From the NCBI RefSeq assembly GCF_023893635.1, contig NZ_JAMWYK010000007.1:1-52909 (forward strand): 52,909 nt of DNA, given 5' to 3'. The notes below the pieces were generated by a model. That model was given only the letters and a program-made list of their open reading frames with translations, was not told the DNA's origin and ran no database searches. Each line of letters opens with the position of its first letter. The stretch's first letter is position 1. The translations under genes were made by a program, and so were the position numbers. Positions 29,371 to 38,156 of this stretch are shown piece after piece. The stretch is from Fructobacillus apis. Its GTDB lineage: Bacteria; Bacillota; Bacilli; Lactobacillales; Lactobacillaceae.

Positions 29371-29937
29371 ATGACGAAAAACTTAATTCTTTTGGGCCTG
29401 CCTGGTGCAGGTAAGGGAACCCAAGCTGAAAAGATTGTTGCCGATTATCCGATGGTTCACATCTCAACCGGTGACATCTTCCGTGCGAACTTGAAGGAAA
29501 ACACGCCTTTGGGTGAGAAGGCACGGTCCTTCATAGATTCAGGAAATCTAGTACCTGATGAAATCACGAACGCCATGGTCGCCGATCGGTTGAACCAAGA
29601 CGACGTGCTTTCAAACGGATTCATGCTAGATGGCTACCCAAGAAATGAAGACCAAGCCAAGTTCTTGGACCAATTCTTGTCAGAACGTGATGATGCGGTT
29701 TCCGCAACTTTGTACTTCAAAGTTTCTGACGATGTCTTGGTGGAACGACTCTTGGGTCGTGGTCGAGCAGATGACACGAAAGATGTTATCGCTCACCGCT
29801 TGGAAGTCAACAAGGAAGCAAACTTGCCATTGGTTGACTATTACGAAAAGCACAATGTCTTGCACACCATTGACGGGGAAGGCGACTTGGATACAATCTA
29901 TTCAGCCGTTAAAACTGTCTTGGATGCCTTGAACTAG
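29371..29937 (+). CDS. adk: Adenylate kinase (short form)
   Basis: Adenylate kinase interconverts ATP, ADP and AMP in the cytosol. The 188-residue protein has the P-loop [27 protein letters not shown] and [12 protein letters not shown] (a Tyr-Pro-Arg variant of the usual GFPR). The LID is cut short: [18 protein letters not shown] replaces the roughly 30-residue lid with zinc-type cysteines found in many Firmicutes. AAGGAG precedes the ATG, 18 bases after secY. Confidence 0.96.
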   Translation: MTKNLILLGLPGAGKGTQAEKIVADYPMVHISTGDIFRANLKENTPLGEKARSFIDSGNLVPDEITNAMVADRLNQDDVLSNGFMLDGYPRNEDQAKFLDQFLSERDDAVSATLYFKVSDDVLVERLLGRGRADDTKDVIAHRLEVNKEANLPLVDYYEKHNVLHTIDGEGDLDTIYSAVKTVLDALN

Positions 29938-29944
29938 GCTTTTC

Positions 29945-29973
29945 TTGTCAGACTAAGGTAACTCTGGTATAAT
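29945..29973 (+). promoter_or_regulatory. Internal promoter before infA
   Basis: TTGTCA (29945-29950) and a perfect TATAAT (29968-29973) are 17 bases apart, with TGG preceding the -10. It lets infA-rpmJ-rpsM-rpsK-rpoA-rplQ be expressed apart from the spc genes. Confidence 0.75.
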
Positions 29974-30031
29974 TTGATAGGTTAAGCACTTATCGATTAT
30001 GTTGAACATGGTTACATAGGAGGTAATCTGC

Positions 30032-30247
30032 GTGGCCAACGATGTCATTGAAATTGAAGGTAAAGTCAAAGAGACGATGCCAAACGCAATGTTTCAAGTC
30101 GAACTTGAAAACGGGGCGGTAATCTTGGCGCATGTTTCCGGTAAGATTCGTAAGAACTACATCCGTATCTTGCCAGGTGACCGCGTCACAGTTGAAATGT
30201 CACCCTACGACTTGACAAAGGGTCGTATTACTTACCGGTTCCGTTAA
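30032..30247 (+). CDS. infA: Translation initiation factor IF-1 (GTG start)
   Basis: IF-1 blocks the A site during initiation. The 71-residue OB-fold protein reads [20 protein letters not shown] after a GTG start at 30032 preceded by AGGAGG. It includes [20 protein letters not shown]-like sequence ([20 protein letters not shown]) and ends RITYRFR. Map, often beside infA in bacilli, is absent between adk and infA. Confidence 0.97.
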   Translation: MANDVIEIEGKVKETMPNAMFQVELENGAVILAHVSGKIRKNYIRILPGDRVTVEMSPYDLTKGRITYRFR

Positions 30248-30293
30248 ACGGAATTCGGTCAATAATCAGTTAACCGAATAGGAGGAATAGATT

Positions 30294-30413
30294 ATGAAGG
30301 TACGTCCATCAGTAAAGAAGATGTGCGAAGCTTGCCGCGTTATCAAGCGTAACGGTCGGACAATGGTTATTTGCCCAGCCAACGCTAAGCACAAGCAACG
30401 TGCAGGTAAGTAA
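30294..30413 (+). CDS. rpmJ: 50S ribosomal protein L36 (zinc-binding type)
   Basis: This 39-codon gene encodes [19 protein letters not shown] and continues with [20 protein letters not shown]. Cys11, Cys14, Cys27 and His33 form the zinc ribbon of the zinc-dependent L36. AGGAGG stands at 30281-30286. It sits in its usual place between infA and rpsM. Confidence 0.97.
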   Translation: MKVRPSVKKMCEACRVIKRNGRTMVICPANAKHKQRAGK

Positions 30414-30489
30414 TTTCACTTACCACATAAAAAACACTTGAAATAGAACTTTATGGTTCATTCAAAATATTAAAAGGAGGTAAATTGTT

Positions 30490-30861
30490 ATGGCTCGTAT
30501 TGAAGGTATCGATTTGCCCCGTGACAAGCGAATTGTCATTGGGTTGACATACATCTACGGAATCGGTTCAAACACTGCACAAAAGATCTTGGCTACGGCC
30601 GGTGTCTCAGAAGACATCCGTGTTCGTGACTTGTCAGTTGATGACGAAGACAAGATCCGTGAAGCAATCGCTTCATTGAACTTGCAGTTGGAAGGTGACT
30701 TGCGTCGTAAGGTATCACTTGATATCAAGGGATTGCAAGAAATCGCCTCATACCGTGGTATTCGTCACCGTAAGGGATTGCCCGTTCGTGGACAACACAC
30801 GAAGAACAACGCCCGCACACGCAAAGGCCCAGCTACGGCAATTGCAGGTAAGAAGAAGTAA
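30490..30861 (+). CDS. rpsM: 30S ribosomal protein S13
   Basis: S13 is a head protein that contacts the P-site tRNA and bridges to the 50S subunit. The 123-residue protein has [33 protein letters not shown] and the C-terminal [20 protein letters not shown] tail. AAAGGAGG precedes the ATG. Confidence 0.98.
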   Translation: MARIEGIDLPRDKRIVIGLTYIYGIGSNTAQKILATAGVSEDIRVRDLSVDDEDKIREAIASLNLQLEGDLRRKVSLDIKGLQEIASYRGIRHRKGLPVRGQHTKNNARTRKGPATAIAGKKK

Positions 30862-30916
30862 TTTTTCTTACCAACTCTTTAATGTAAAAGCGGCTTAAGC
30901 CAATTTTAATTAGAGC

Positions 30917-30980
30917 CTCACTTTCGTGAGAAATGATTATCACAACCAAAGTTGTGTAATGTTGATGAGTTTTGCTCATC
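30917..30980 (+). promoter_or_regulatory. Three consecutive stem-loops between rpsM and rpsK
   Basis: CTCAC/GTGAG on TTTC (30917-30930), CACAAC/GTTGTG on CAAA (30941-30956) and GATGAG/CTCATC on TTTTG (30964-30980) stand in a row in a 150-base gap, just ahead of the rpsK SD. None has a T run, so they are probably not terminators. They may bind a ribosomal protein or mark an RNA-processing site; this is inferred. Confidence 0.6.
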
Positions 30981-31013
30981 CGAGAAATTATAAGAAAAAG
31001 AAGGAGGCATATT

Positions 31014-31400
31014 ATGGCAGTTCGCACTACGCGCAAGCGTCGCGTCAAGAAGAATATTGAATCTGGTGTGGCACACATCCACGCTACTTTCAACAACACG
31101 ATCATCATGATTACGGATGCACAAGGTAACGCTGTTGCCTGGTCATCAGCCGGTGCCCTTGGATTCAAGGGTTCACGTAAGTCAACGCCTTTCGCTGCTC
31201 AAATGGCAGCTGAAGCAGCCGCTAAGTCAGCATTGGACGTTAACATGCGTACCGTTGCTGTAACGGTTAAGGGCCCTGGTTCAGGTCGTGAATCAGCAAT
31301 TCGTGCATTGGCCGCAGCTGGTCTTGAAGTAACGTCAATCAAGGATGTTACCCCAGTTCCCCATAACGGATCACGCCCACCAAAGCGTCGTCGTGTTTAA
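31014..31400 (+). CDS. rpsK: 30S ribosomal protein S11
   Basis: S11 forms the platform of the 30S subunit near the anti-SD helix. The 128-residue protein has [19 protein letters not shown] and the C-terminal [18 protein letters not shown] start at ATG 31014 after AAGGAGG; an in-frame ATG at 30972 lies within the hairpins and adds non-family sequence. Confidence 0.97.
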   Translation: MAVRTTRKRRVKKNIESGVAHIHATFNNTIIMITDAQGNAVAWSSAGALGFKGSRKSTPFAAQMAAEAAAKSALDVNMRTVAVTVKGPGSGRESAIRALAAAGLEVTSIKDVTPVPHNGSRPPKRRRV

Positions 31401-31450
31401 TTGATTTTCATTGCATTTTGCTTTGAAAAGAGGGGGGTTAGAGTTAACTG

Positions 31451-32395
31451 ATGATTGAATTTGAAAAGCCAGATATTCACAACATCGAAGAGGATGCCAA
31501 CTACGGTAAGTTCATCGTAGAACCTCTTGAGCGTGGCTATGGGACGACTATGGGAAATTCCCTTCGTCGTGTCTTGCTGTCATCGCTTCCAGGCGTAGCA
31601 ATCAACACTGTTCAAATTGACGGTGTTGTCCACGAATTCTCCACCGTTGACGGTGTTGTAGAAGACGTTACACAGCTGATCTTAAACCTGAAGAAAGTTG
31701 TCTTTGCTACGGATTCAGCTGAAGAACAATCTTTGGAAATTGATGTTCAAGGTCCAAAGGACGTTACTGCAGCCGACTTAGTTGGTTCAGCAGACGTTGA
31801 AGTTCTTAACCCAGACTTGCACATTGCAACTTTGGCAGCCGGAAAGTCATTGCACATGACGGTTACGGCTGTTAAGGGTCGCGGTTATGCTTCAGCTGAA
31901 GAAAACAAGCAACTACGTGATGAAATGCCAATCGGTGTTTTAACGGTTGATTCAATTTACACGCCAATTGAGCGGGTAAACTACCACGTTGAACAAAAGC
32001 GTGTTGGTTCCCGTGATGACTTTGACAAGTTGACGATGGAAGTTTGGACGAACGGTTCAATCAAGCCATCCGACGCATTGAGTCTTGGTTCAAAGATTCT
32101 AACAGAACACCTGAACTTGTTCACGGATATTTCCCCAGTAGCACAAGAAACCAACGTTATGGTTGAGTCTGAAGCGCCTGTTAACGCAGCTGCTGATGCC
32201 GCTCCAATCGAAGACTTGGACTTGTCAGTTCGTTCATACAACTGCTTGAAGCGTGCGGGCATCAACACTATCGAAGAGTTGACTGACCGTTCAGAAGCCG
32301 ACATGATGAAGGTCCGTAACCTCGGACGTAAGTCATTAGACGAAATTCAAGAAAAGTTGACTGAAATGGGCTTGGGCTTCCGTCAAGAAGATTAA
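31451..32395 (+). CDS. rpoA: DNA-directed RNA polymerase alpha subunit
   Basis: Alpha dimerises to nucleate the core enzyme and reads UP elements. The 314-residue protein has the N-terminal domain block [20 protein letters not shown] and a C-terminal domain [20 protein letters not shown] followed by [16 protein letters not shown]. The linker ([17 protein letters not shown]) is acidic and alanine-rich. Its SD (GAGGGGG) is only moderately spaced from the ATG. Confidence 0.98.
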   Translation: MIEFEKPDIHNIEEDANYGKFIVEPLERGYGTTMGNSLRRVLLSSLPGVAINTVQIDGVVHEFSTVDGVVEDVTQLILNLKKVVFATDSAEEQSLEIDVQGPKDVTAADLVGSADVEVLNPDLHIATLAAGKSLHMTVTAVKGRGYASAEENKQLRDEMPIGVLTVDSIYTPIERVNYHVEQKRVGSRDDFDKLTMEVWTNGSIKPSDALSLGSKILTEHLNLFTDISPVAQETNVMVESEAPVNAAADAAPIEDLDLSVRSYNCLKRAGINTIEELTDRSEADMMKVRNLGRKSLDEIQEKLTEMGLGFRQED

Positions 32396-32429
32396 TTCAT
32401 CAAAAGTTTAGATAAAGGAGGATTGACCG

Positions 32430-32813
32430 ATGTCATACCGTAAGTTAGGCCGTACATCATCACAACGTAAGGCAATGATGCGTGACTTGACGACGGACTT
32501 GTTGATCAACGGACGTATTCAGACCACTGAAGCACGTGCCAAGGAAATCCGCAAGACTGCCGATCAAATGATCACGCTCGGTAAGAAGGGCGACTTGGCT
32601 GCCCGCCGTAAGGCAGCAGCTTACATGCGCAACGAAGTTGCCGACGTCAAGGAAGACGGCGACAACATCCGCATCCAAACTGCTTTGCAGAAGTTGTTCG
32701 AAGATATCGCACCCCGTTTCGCAGAACGTAACGGTGGATACACGCGTATCTTGAAGACTGTGCAACGTCGTGGTGACGCTGCACAAATGGTTATCTTGGA
32801 GTTAGTTGACTAA
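32430..32813 (+). CDS. rplQ: 50S ribosomal protein L17
   Basis: L17 sits near the tunnel exit. The 127-residue protein starts [20 protein letters not shown] and has [20 protein letters not shown] and the C-terminal [23 protein letters not shown] precedes the ATG. It closes the 14-kb superoperon and is followed by a strong terminator. Confidence 0.98.
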   Translation: MSYRKLGRTSSQRKAMMRDLTTDLLINGRIQTTEARAKEIRKTADQMITLGKKGDLAARRKAAAYMRNEVADVKEDGDNIRIQTALQKLFEDIAPRFAERNGGYTRILKTVQRRGDAAQMVILELVD

Positions 32814-32828
32814 TTCTTTTAACCAACA

Positions 32829-32857
32829 AAACCCTGGCCGCAAGGTCAGGGTTTTTT
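32829..32857 (+). terminator. Terminator of the S10-spc-alpha superoperon
   Basis: AAACCCTGGCC pairs with GGTCAGGGTTT across a GCAA (GNRA) tetraloop, followed by T's. Confidence 0.92.
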
Positions 32858-32928
32858 GTATGCTCTTTGATTAGTGAGGGCTGGTAAAGTCAGGCCCGAC
32901 CCTTGCCAATATGGTAAAATAGACGATA

Positions 32929-33753
32929 ATGACAGACGCAATCACAATCAAAAATTTGACATACGCCTACCCTGAATCAGGTGAATTGTTCCAAAACTTT
33001 AATCTGAACGTTAAGGCCGGCGAATGGCTTTCCATCGTCGGACACAACGGTTCGGGGAAATCGACTTTGGCCAAATTAGTACTGGGTCTTTTGGAGTTTA
33101 AACAAGGGGACGTCCATGTCTTTGGAACGAAGTTGACCGAGCAAACGTTGACGGAAGTTCGTGGTCACATCGGGATGGTCTTTCAAAATCCGGACAACCA
33201 GTTTGTTGGCGCAACCGTTGCCGACGACGTGGCCTTCGGACTTGAAAACCGCCAGATGCCAAGCATCGAAATGCCCGCCCGGATTGAAGCAGCCTTGCGA
33301 CAAGTGGGCATGGAAGAATACGCCGACCGCGAACCACACACGCTTTCTGGTGGTCAGAAGCAGCGTGTGGCATTGGCCTCTGTTTTGGCCTTGCAGCCCA
33401 AAGTGATCATCTTGGACGAGGCGACAGCCATGCTCGACCCCGAGGGCAAGCAGGCGGTCATGTCGACCTTGAGAGATCTGAAAGAAAAGCATGGGTCGGA
33501 TTTGACTTTGATAATGGTCACCCATGACATGGAAGAAGCGGCCGAAGCGGACCGCGTCGTTGTCATCGATGACGGGGAGCTCTTGTACGACGAAGCGCCC
33601 GCTAAGCTCTTTTCGCGCGGCAGCGAACTGAAGAAGCTCGGCCTGGCCCAACCCTTTGCGGTTGAAATGAGCCAGGCGCTCGGCGTGCCCGCATCAGCAA
33701 CGAAGAACAACATCTTGGAGTTAGTGGAATGGCTATCACAATCGAAGGCTTAG
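32929..33753 (+). CDS. ecfA1: Energy-coupling factor transporter ATPase EcfA1
   Basis: EcfA1 is one of two ATPases of the shared ECF module that powers uptake of vitamins and metals through exchangeable S-components. The 274-residue protein has Walker A GHNGSGKSTLAK, Q-loop FQNPDNQF, signature LSGGQKQRVALA and Walker B VIILDEATAMLD. No strong SD precedes ATG 32929; a TAAAAT at 32915-32920 lies just ahead, so the leader may be very short. It overlaps ecfA2 by 25 bases. Confidence 0.95.
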   Translation: MTDAITIKNLTYAYPESGELFQNFNLNVKAGEWLSIVGHNGSGKSTLAKLVLGLLEFKQGDVHVFGTKLTEQTLTEVRGHIGMVFQNPDNQFVGATVADDVAFGLENRQMPSIEMPARIEAALRQVGMEEYADREPHTLSGGQKQRVALASVLALQPKVIILDEATAMLDPEGKQAVMSTLRDLKEKHGSDLTLIMVTHDMEEAAEADRVVVIDDGELLYDEAPAKLFSRGSELKKLGLAQPFAVEMSQALGVPASATKNNILELVEWLSQSKA

Positions 33754-34724
33754 ATTTCCATTACGGCGCGGGGAAGCAAACGGTTCCCGTGCTTTCGGAC
33801 ATCAATGTGAGCTTTAACGACAATCAAATCACAGCCATTATCGGACAGACGGGTTCTGGAAAGTCGACCTTGGTGCAACAACTGAACGCCCTCCTGCTGC
33901 CTTCCGAGGGGCAGGTCAACGTGAACGGGATGGTCATCACCAACAAGACGAAGGAAAAGTCCCTGGCGCCCGTGCGGGCGCAAGTCGGCATGGTTTTCCA
34001 GTTCCCGGAGGCCCAGCTTTTTGCGCCAACCGTGTTAGAAGACGTGATGTACGGGCCACTGAACTTTGGTTCAACGCAGGAAGAGGCGGAAGTCGCTGCG
34101 AAGAAGGCCTTGGCTCAAGTCGGTCTCTCGGAAGACTACCTTGAACAATCGCCCTTCAACCTGTCCGGTGGACAGATGCGACGGGTTGCTTTGGCCGGTG
34201 TGCTGGCCATGGACCCACAGATTATGGTCTTTGACGAACCGGCCGCCGGTTTGGATCCGCAGGGGCAAGAAGAACTACTGGCCCTGATTTCTTCTTTGAA
34301 GGAAGCTGGCAAGACCATCGTCATTATCTCCCACCAGATGGAGCAGGTGCTGGCCTTGGCCGACCGTGTCATTGTCATGAAAGATGGTCATATTGCCGCC
34401 GATGAAACGACGGAAGAACTCTTCTCCCGTCCACGTTGGTGGTTTGCCGACCAACACCTGGATTTGCCAGAAAGCGTCGTCTTCCAACGCGTTTTGATGG
34501 TGAAGGGCATTGCGCACTTCGACCACTGGGCCAAGAACATTCAGGAACTGGCCAACATGGTCAAGGGACAAGAAAAGCTTGGCCACGCATTGGAAGAAAA
34601 GATGGCATTGGCCTTCGAAAAGACGAACGACGAAGAAGTGACCGCCGGTCGTATGAAGAAGGCTCACGCCTACCATCCAAGCGATGGACATCTCTTCGAA
34701 GAAGGAGGTGACCACCATGAATAA
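33729..34724 (+). CDS. ecfA2: Energy-coupling factor transporter ATPase EcfA2 with extended C-terminus
   Basis: EcfA2 pairs with EcfA1. The 331-residue protein has [10 protein letters not shown]-loop FQFPEAQLF, signature [16 protein letters not shown] and [13 protein letters not shown]. About 45 residues extend beyond the usual 280-290-residue length, ending [20 protein letters not shown], a His/acidic tail. The ATG lies inside ecfA1 and the 3' end overlaps ecfT, whose SD (GAAGGAGG) is within this gene. The tail could bind metal or simply be lineage-specific. Confidence 0.94.
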   Translation: MAITIEGLDFHYGAGKQTVPVLSDINVSFNDNQITAIIGQTGSGKSTLVQQLNALLLPSEGQVNVNGMVITNKTKEKSLAPVRAQVGMVFQFPEAQLFAPTVLEDVMYGPLNFGSTQEEAEVAAKKALAQVGLSEDYLEQSPFNLSGGQMRRVALAGVLAMDPQIMVFDEPAAGLDPQGQEELLALISSLKEAGKTIVIISHQMEQVLALADRVIVMKDGHIAADETTEELFSRPRWWFADQHLDLPESVVFQRVLMVKGIAHFDHWAKNIQELANMVKGQEKLGHALEEKMALAFEKTNDEEVTAGRMKKAHAYHPSDGHLFEEGGDHHE

Positions 34725-35517
34725 CTTGGTTATCGGACAGTTCGTTCCGGGTGATGGCTTCTTATATAAGATTGATCCAAGAACGAAAATCATGGTCACG
34801 ATTGGCTACGTCTTCGTTCTGGTCTTCGCCCAAAACTGGGGGACCTACGCCTGGTCAGCGGCCTTCCTTGGTTTAGCCTTGCTGCTGACGAAGCAGGGGC
34901 TCGGCCTCTACTGGCGTGGACTGAAGCCCATCTTGTGGTTGATCATGTTCACCGTTATTTTGCAGCTCGCCTTTTCAGGCGGGACGCCCGTGCTCTTTCA
35001 GTTGGGCTTCATCAAGGTGACCCAACCGGGCTTGATTAACGGAATCTACGTTGTGGTTCGTTTCGTGCTCATCGTCTTGATGTCGACGATTCTGACCATC
35101 ACGACGCCACCGACGTCAATTGCCTCCGCGATTGAATCGTTGTTGAAGCCGTTGAAGGCGGTGAAGGTGCCGGTTGCTGAACTGGCCTTGATGCTGTCCA
35201 TTGCGCTTCGCTTCGTGCCCCTCTTGATGGGGGAAACGGACAAGATTATGAAGGCGCAGAAGTCACGTGGGATGTCCATGTCGACTGGTTCCTTGATGAA
35301 GCGTGCCAAGGCCGTCGTGCCGTTGTTAGTGCCGCTCTTTGTTGGTGCCTTACAGCGTGCTTTCGACTTGGCCAACGCCATGGAAGTCCGCGGCTTTGAA
35401 ACGGCCGAGGGCCGGACGCGCTACCGGGAACTGGCCTACACGAGAAACGACACCTTGGTGCTTGTTTCCAGCCTGGCCCTTTTGGTCGTGTTCATCATCC
35501 TATTATTTGTTTCGTAA
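34717..35517 (+). CDS. ecfT: Energy-coupling factor transporter transmembrane protein EcfT
   Basis: EcfT is the scaffold linking the ATPases to substrate-binding S-components. The 266-residue protein starts [20 protein letters not shown], has five or six hydrophobic helices, and the two coupling motifs KSRGMS and EVRGFE near residues 187 and 224. I start at ATG 34717 after AAGGAGG, overlapping ecfA2 by 8 bases; an in-frame ATG at 34684 is inside ecfA2. Confidence 0.95.
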   Translation: MNNLVIGQFVPGDGFLYKIDPRTKIMVTIGYVFVLVFAQNWGTYAWSAAFLGLALLLTKQGLGLYWRGLKPILWLIMFTVILQLAFSGGTPVLFQLGFIKVTQPGLINGIYVVVRFVLIVLMSTILTITTPPTSIASAIESLLKPLKAVKVPVAELALMLSIALRFVPLLMGETDKIMKAQKSRGMSMSTGSLMKRAKAVVPLLVPLFVGALQRAFDLANAMEVRGFETAEGRTRYRELAYTRNDTLVLVSSLALLVVFIILLFVS

Positions 35518-35553
35518 TTTAACTAAAAATCTTATTGGGAAAGGGGGAAGAAG

Positions 35554-36369
35554 ATGCCACGTTATCGTGCAGTTGTTGCCTATGATGGTTCGGACTTTCT
35601 GGGCTTTCAGATTCAAAGTAAAAACGGCGTCGAGCGCCACCGCACCGTTCAGGGTGAGCTGATTAAAGCCGTGAACCAGATGGGAAAGAATCCAGAGGAA
35701 CGCATTAAAGTTGTGGGGGCATCCCGCACGGATACAGGGGTGCACGCAAACGGGCAAGTCGTCCATTTCGACCTGCCCTTCGACATTCCAGGCGAAGGTG
35801 TCCGGAAGGGACTGAACACCATTCTTCCCCGCGATATCCTGATTCACGAAGTGCGGCAGGTCGACAATGACTTTCACGCCCGCTTCTCGTCGCACAACAA
35901 GCGTTACTACTACCGCGTGTCGACCCAGGATTACGTCGACCCCTTCAAGCGACGCTACACGGGGCACTTCCACTGGAAGCTCGACCCAAAGCGCATCGAA
36001 AAGGCCCTGCCCGACCTGATTGGGGAGCAGGACTTTGCGACCTTTGCCGCCTCTGGTAACCAGACGGCGACCACGGTTCGAACGATTACCCGAGCCGATG
36101 TCGACGTGAAGGAAGACGAGCACGAGCTTGTTTTCACCTTCGAGGGGAACGCCTTCCTGTACAACCAGATTCGAATCATGGTCGGTGTGCTGCTTGAAAT
36201 CGGAACGGGACGTCGGGAGACGGACTGTATTCCGAAGTTGATTGCGGCTAAAGACCGTGAGCAGGCCCGCTACACGGCGCCGGCCGCTGGCCTTTACCTG
36301 GATTATATTTCGTACGATGGTAGCCAGGACTTAAAGCAAGAGGAGACCGACAATCAGCCGGCCGACTAA
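35554..36369 (+). CDS. truA: tRNA pseudouridine(38-40) synthase TruA
   Basis: TruA makes pseudouridine in the anticodon arm of many tRNAs. The 271-residue protein has the catalytic block VGASRTDTGVHANGQVVHF with its aspartate, plus FHARFSSHNKRYYYRV and GNAFLYNQIRIMVGVLL. AAAGGGGGAAG precedes the ATG. It follows ecfT as in many lactic acid bacteria, where rplM-rpsI normally come next; here those are 8 kb away. Confidence 0.96.
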   Translation: MPRYRAVVAYDGSDFLGFQIQSKNGVERHRTVQGELIKAVNQMGKNPEERIKVVGASRTDTGVHANGQVVHFDLPFDIPGEGVRKGLNTILPRDILIHEVRQVDNDFHARFSSHNKRYYYRVSTQDYVDPFKRRYTGHFHWKLDPKRIEKALPDLIGEQDFATFAASGNQTATTVRTITRADVDVKEDEHELVFTFEGNAFLYNQIRIMVGVLLEIGTGRRETDCIPKLIAAKDREQARYTAPAAGLYLDYISYDGSQDLKQEETDNQPAD

Positions 36370-36402
36370 ACACCAAGATTCGAGAATGAAGAGGAGAACG
36401 AT

Positions 36403-36819
36403 ATGACTTTATTTGAAGAATACGCGATGGCCGCAAACGGCCTGATTTACGTCGCAACGGAACAGGCTGGACAACCAAGCCTTCGTATCATGGGCTTCGG
36501 AATTGATCCCGAAGACAGCAACCACTGGTACTTGGTGAGCCAGCCGGACACCAAGAAGATGGCCGACCTGAAGCAAAACGACAAGGTCGCCATCATGACG
36601 GTGATGAACATGGCTGAGGGTGGTAAGCGTGTGGAATCAAACAACGCGACGATGGCGCCGTCAGAAAAGACCTGGGAAGACGTGAAGGACTGCTTCACGA
36701 ACCCGGTCTTCCACAAAAATCACCCGCACCCAGAAGAGGAAGTCTTGCTTGAGCTGACGATTCACTCGGCTCGCCTGGCTGCCTTTGCTGGGGATGAGAC
36801 TGTTAGCTTCAACGACTAA
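36403..36819 (+). CDS. Pyridoxamine 5'-phosphate oxidase-like FMN-binding split-barrel protein
   Basis: The 138-residue protein has the split-barrel pattern LRIMGFGIDPEDSNHWYLVS followed by PDTKKMADLKQNDKVAIMTV, typical of small pyridoxamine-oxidase-like proteins. These usually bind FMN or related flavins; the substrate is unknown and vitamin B6 oxidation should not be assumed. GAGGAG precedes the ATG. It lies 33 bases after truA and is likely co-transcribed. Confidence 0.85.
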   Translation: MTLFEEYAMAANGLIYVATEQAGQPSLRIMGFGIDPEDSNHWYLVSQPDTKKMADLKQNDKVAIMTVMNMAEGGKRVESNNATMAPSEKTWEDVKDCFTNPVFHKNHPHPEEEVLLELTIHSARLAAFAGDETVSFND

Positions 36820-36828
36820 TGGATTAAT

Positions 36829-36860
36829 AAAAAACACCACCGATTCGGTGGTGTTTTTTT
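36829..36860. terminator. Bidirectional terminator
   Basis: AACACCACCGA pairs with TCGGTGGTGTT and is flanked by an A tract and a T tract, so it can stop transcription from both the truA side and the convergent minus-strand pair. Confidence 0.92.
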
Positions 36861-36891
36861 GTGGGCTGAAGTTTTGGAGGACGTGCGGGCG

Positions 36892-37041
36892 TTATTGCTG
36901 CTTGAGGATGACTTCGATGGTGATTTTGGGGTTGTTGTTTGGGTTTTCGAAATCAAAAGACGGGTCGCTCAGTCGGTGAGCTTGCTCGTCTAGTTTTCGT
37001 TTGATTAATGCGTTCAACTCTTGTTCGTTCATTGCGGTCAT
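36892..37041 (-). CDS. Small 49-residue protein, unknown
   Basis: The reading frame MTAMNEQELNALIKRKLDEQ, followed by AHRLSDPSFDFENPNNNPKI and TIEVILKQQ, has a strong SD (AGGAGG) 7 bases before the ATG. It begins 11 bases after the stop of the 184-residue membrane protein, so the two form an operon. The first half is helical and charged, the second Asn/Pro-rich. No family recognised; the SD and operon position are the main support. Confidence 0.7.
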   Translation of the reverse strand: MTAMNEQELNALIKRKLDEQAHRLSDPSFDFENPNNNPKITIEVILKQQ

Positions 37042-37052
37042 AAAAAAACCTC

Positions 37053-37607
37053 CTAATTGATTTCAATCGGGTAATGCCATTCCTTCAAGACACGACAAAG
37101 ATTGGTGAATTGGTGACGATGATGATATTGCCAAAGGAAGACATCTTCGTTTTGCTGCATAAAAATAATGGTCGGCTTGTACATAATGTCGTGAATGAGA
37201 TCTTCTTTTACCAAATGATGATTGATGTAAATGCAGATCTGGTCTAATTGATTAAAAATCTCACTCGCTCCAGTTTCGTTTTTAGCGAATATGATTAATG
37301 AGCGTTGGTTTTCGACTGAAAGTGTTTTGATATTTTGGTGATGAAGAGATTCATTGTGCCCTGTATCTCTAAGTATTTTTTCAAAGCACTGAAACCAATT
37401 ATCCTCAAAATGCTCAATCATGGGTAATACATTCATTGAAAAGTTACCCAGCACATTCACCGAAGCCTTCACTTTTTCTTTTTCGATTTCCTCCTTTCGA
37501 ATCCGACGGTTTTCTAGATAGGTAGCAACGGCAACATACGCAGCGATCGCGCCGGCAATGGTCGCAATATAGGCTGCTGCTTTTAAATAAGGAAAAAGTA
37601 CGGCCAT
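37053..37607 (-). CDS. Single-pass membrane protein with cytosolic domain, unknown
   Basis: The 184-residue protein has one N-terminal transmembrane helix (AAAYIATIAGAIAAYVAVATYL), a charged stretch (ENRRIRKEEIEKEKVK), then a soluble domain with many aromatic residues ending KEWHYPIEIN. AAAGGAGG precedes the ATG. Family not recognised. Opposite orientation to the flanking core genes and the tiny downstream partner suggest an accessory cassette, possibly of toxin-antitoxin or immunity type, but nothing proves it. Confidence 0.75.
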   Translation of the reverse strand: MAVLFPYLKAAAYIATIAGAIAAYVAVATYLENRRIRKEEIEKEKVKASVNVLGNFSMNVLPMIEHFEDNWFQCFEKILRDTGHNESLHHQNIKTLSVENQRSLIIFAKNETGASEIFNQLDQICIYINHHLVKEDLIHDIMYKPTIIFMQQNEDVFLWQYHHRHQFTNLCRVLKEWHYPIEIN

Positions 37608-37798
37608 CTTATCCTCCTTTCATTGTCACCCACAGTTTAATCGCCCCCGTCATCTTTTTTCGCTCTTTTTCAAGGCATCTGTCCTAAGTCGACCGCCTCG
37701 TGACCTAAACGGAAAAGAAGATTTCAAAATGTTGATTGCGGTGCTATATTTTTGGCGAACAAACCGAAAACGTCACAACGAACAAAGGAGAGATAGCG

Positions 37799-38065
37799 AT
37801 GAAAACAATTTTGAACAGAGTGAACTGGCTTTTCTTGTTGGTGTCCGTCATGTTGATTTTGTGGGCGGACGCCATGGCCTACGCGGAATCCTACATCTTG
37901 ATCATGTTGGGGATGAACTTGCTGATGATGTGTTTTGTACCGAGTGGTACGGGTTCGGCGCTGCATCAATTCAACTTGGCAATCGATAACGTGATCATCT
38001 TTTTGTATGTCATCTTAGCGGTGGCCCAATACATTATCGAGCGAAATGAATCGAAGCATAGCTAA
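37799..38065 (+). CDS. Small membrane protein next to the peptide exporter
   Basis: The 88-residue protein begins MKTILNRVNWLFLLVSVMLI and has three hydrophobic helices with a charged C-terminus (RNESKHS). AAAGGAG precedes ATG 37799; an upstream in-frame ATG at 37736 lacks an SD. Small multi-pass proteins beside bacteriocin exporters are often immunity proteins, and this one stands 91 bases upstream of the C39 transporter, so immunity is a reasonable but unproven guess. Confidence 0.75.
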   Translation: MKTILNRVNWLFLLVSVMLILWADAMAYAESYILIMLGMNLLMMCFVPSGTGSALHQFNLAIDNVIIFLYVILAVAQYIIERNESKHS

Positions 38066-38105
38066 TAACTTGAACGATTTCCTGCCATTTGTACTGTAAC
38101 TGTTG

Positions 38106-38141
38106 GTTCCACATGCCTCCGGGCAGGGTGGGACTTTTTCA
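38106..38141 (+). terminator. Terminator between the small membrane gene and the exporter
   Basis: GTTCCACATGCC and GGGCAGGGTGGGAC can pair around TCC, followed by five T. The pairing is imperfect, so read-through is possible. Confidence 0.6.
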
Positions 38142-38156
38142 GTGAAAGGAGAAAGA

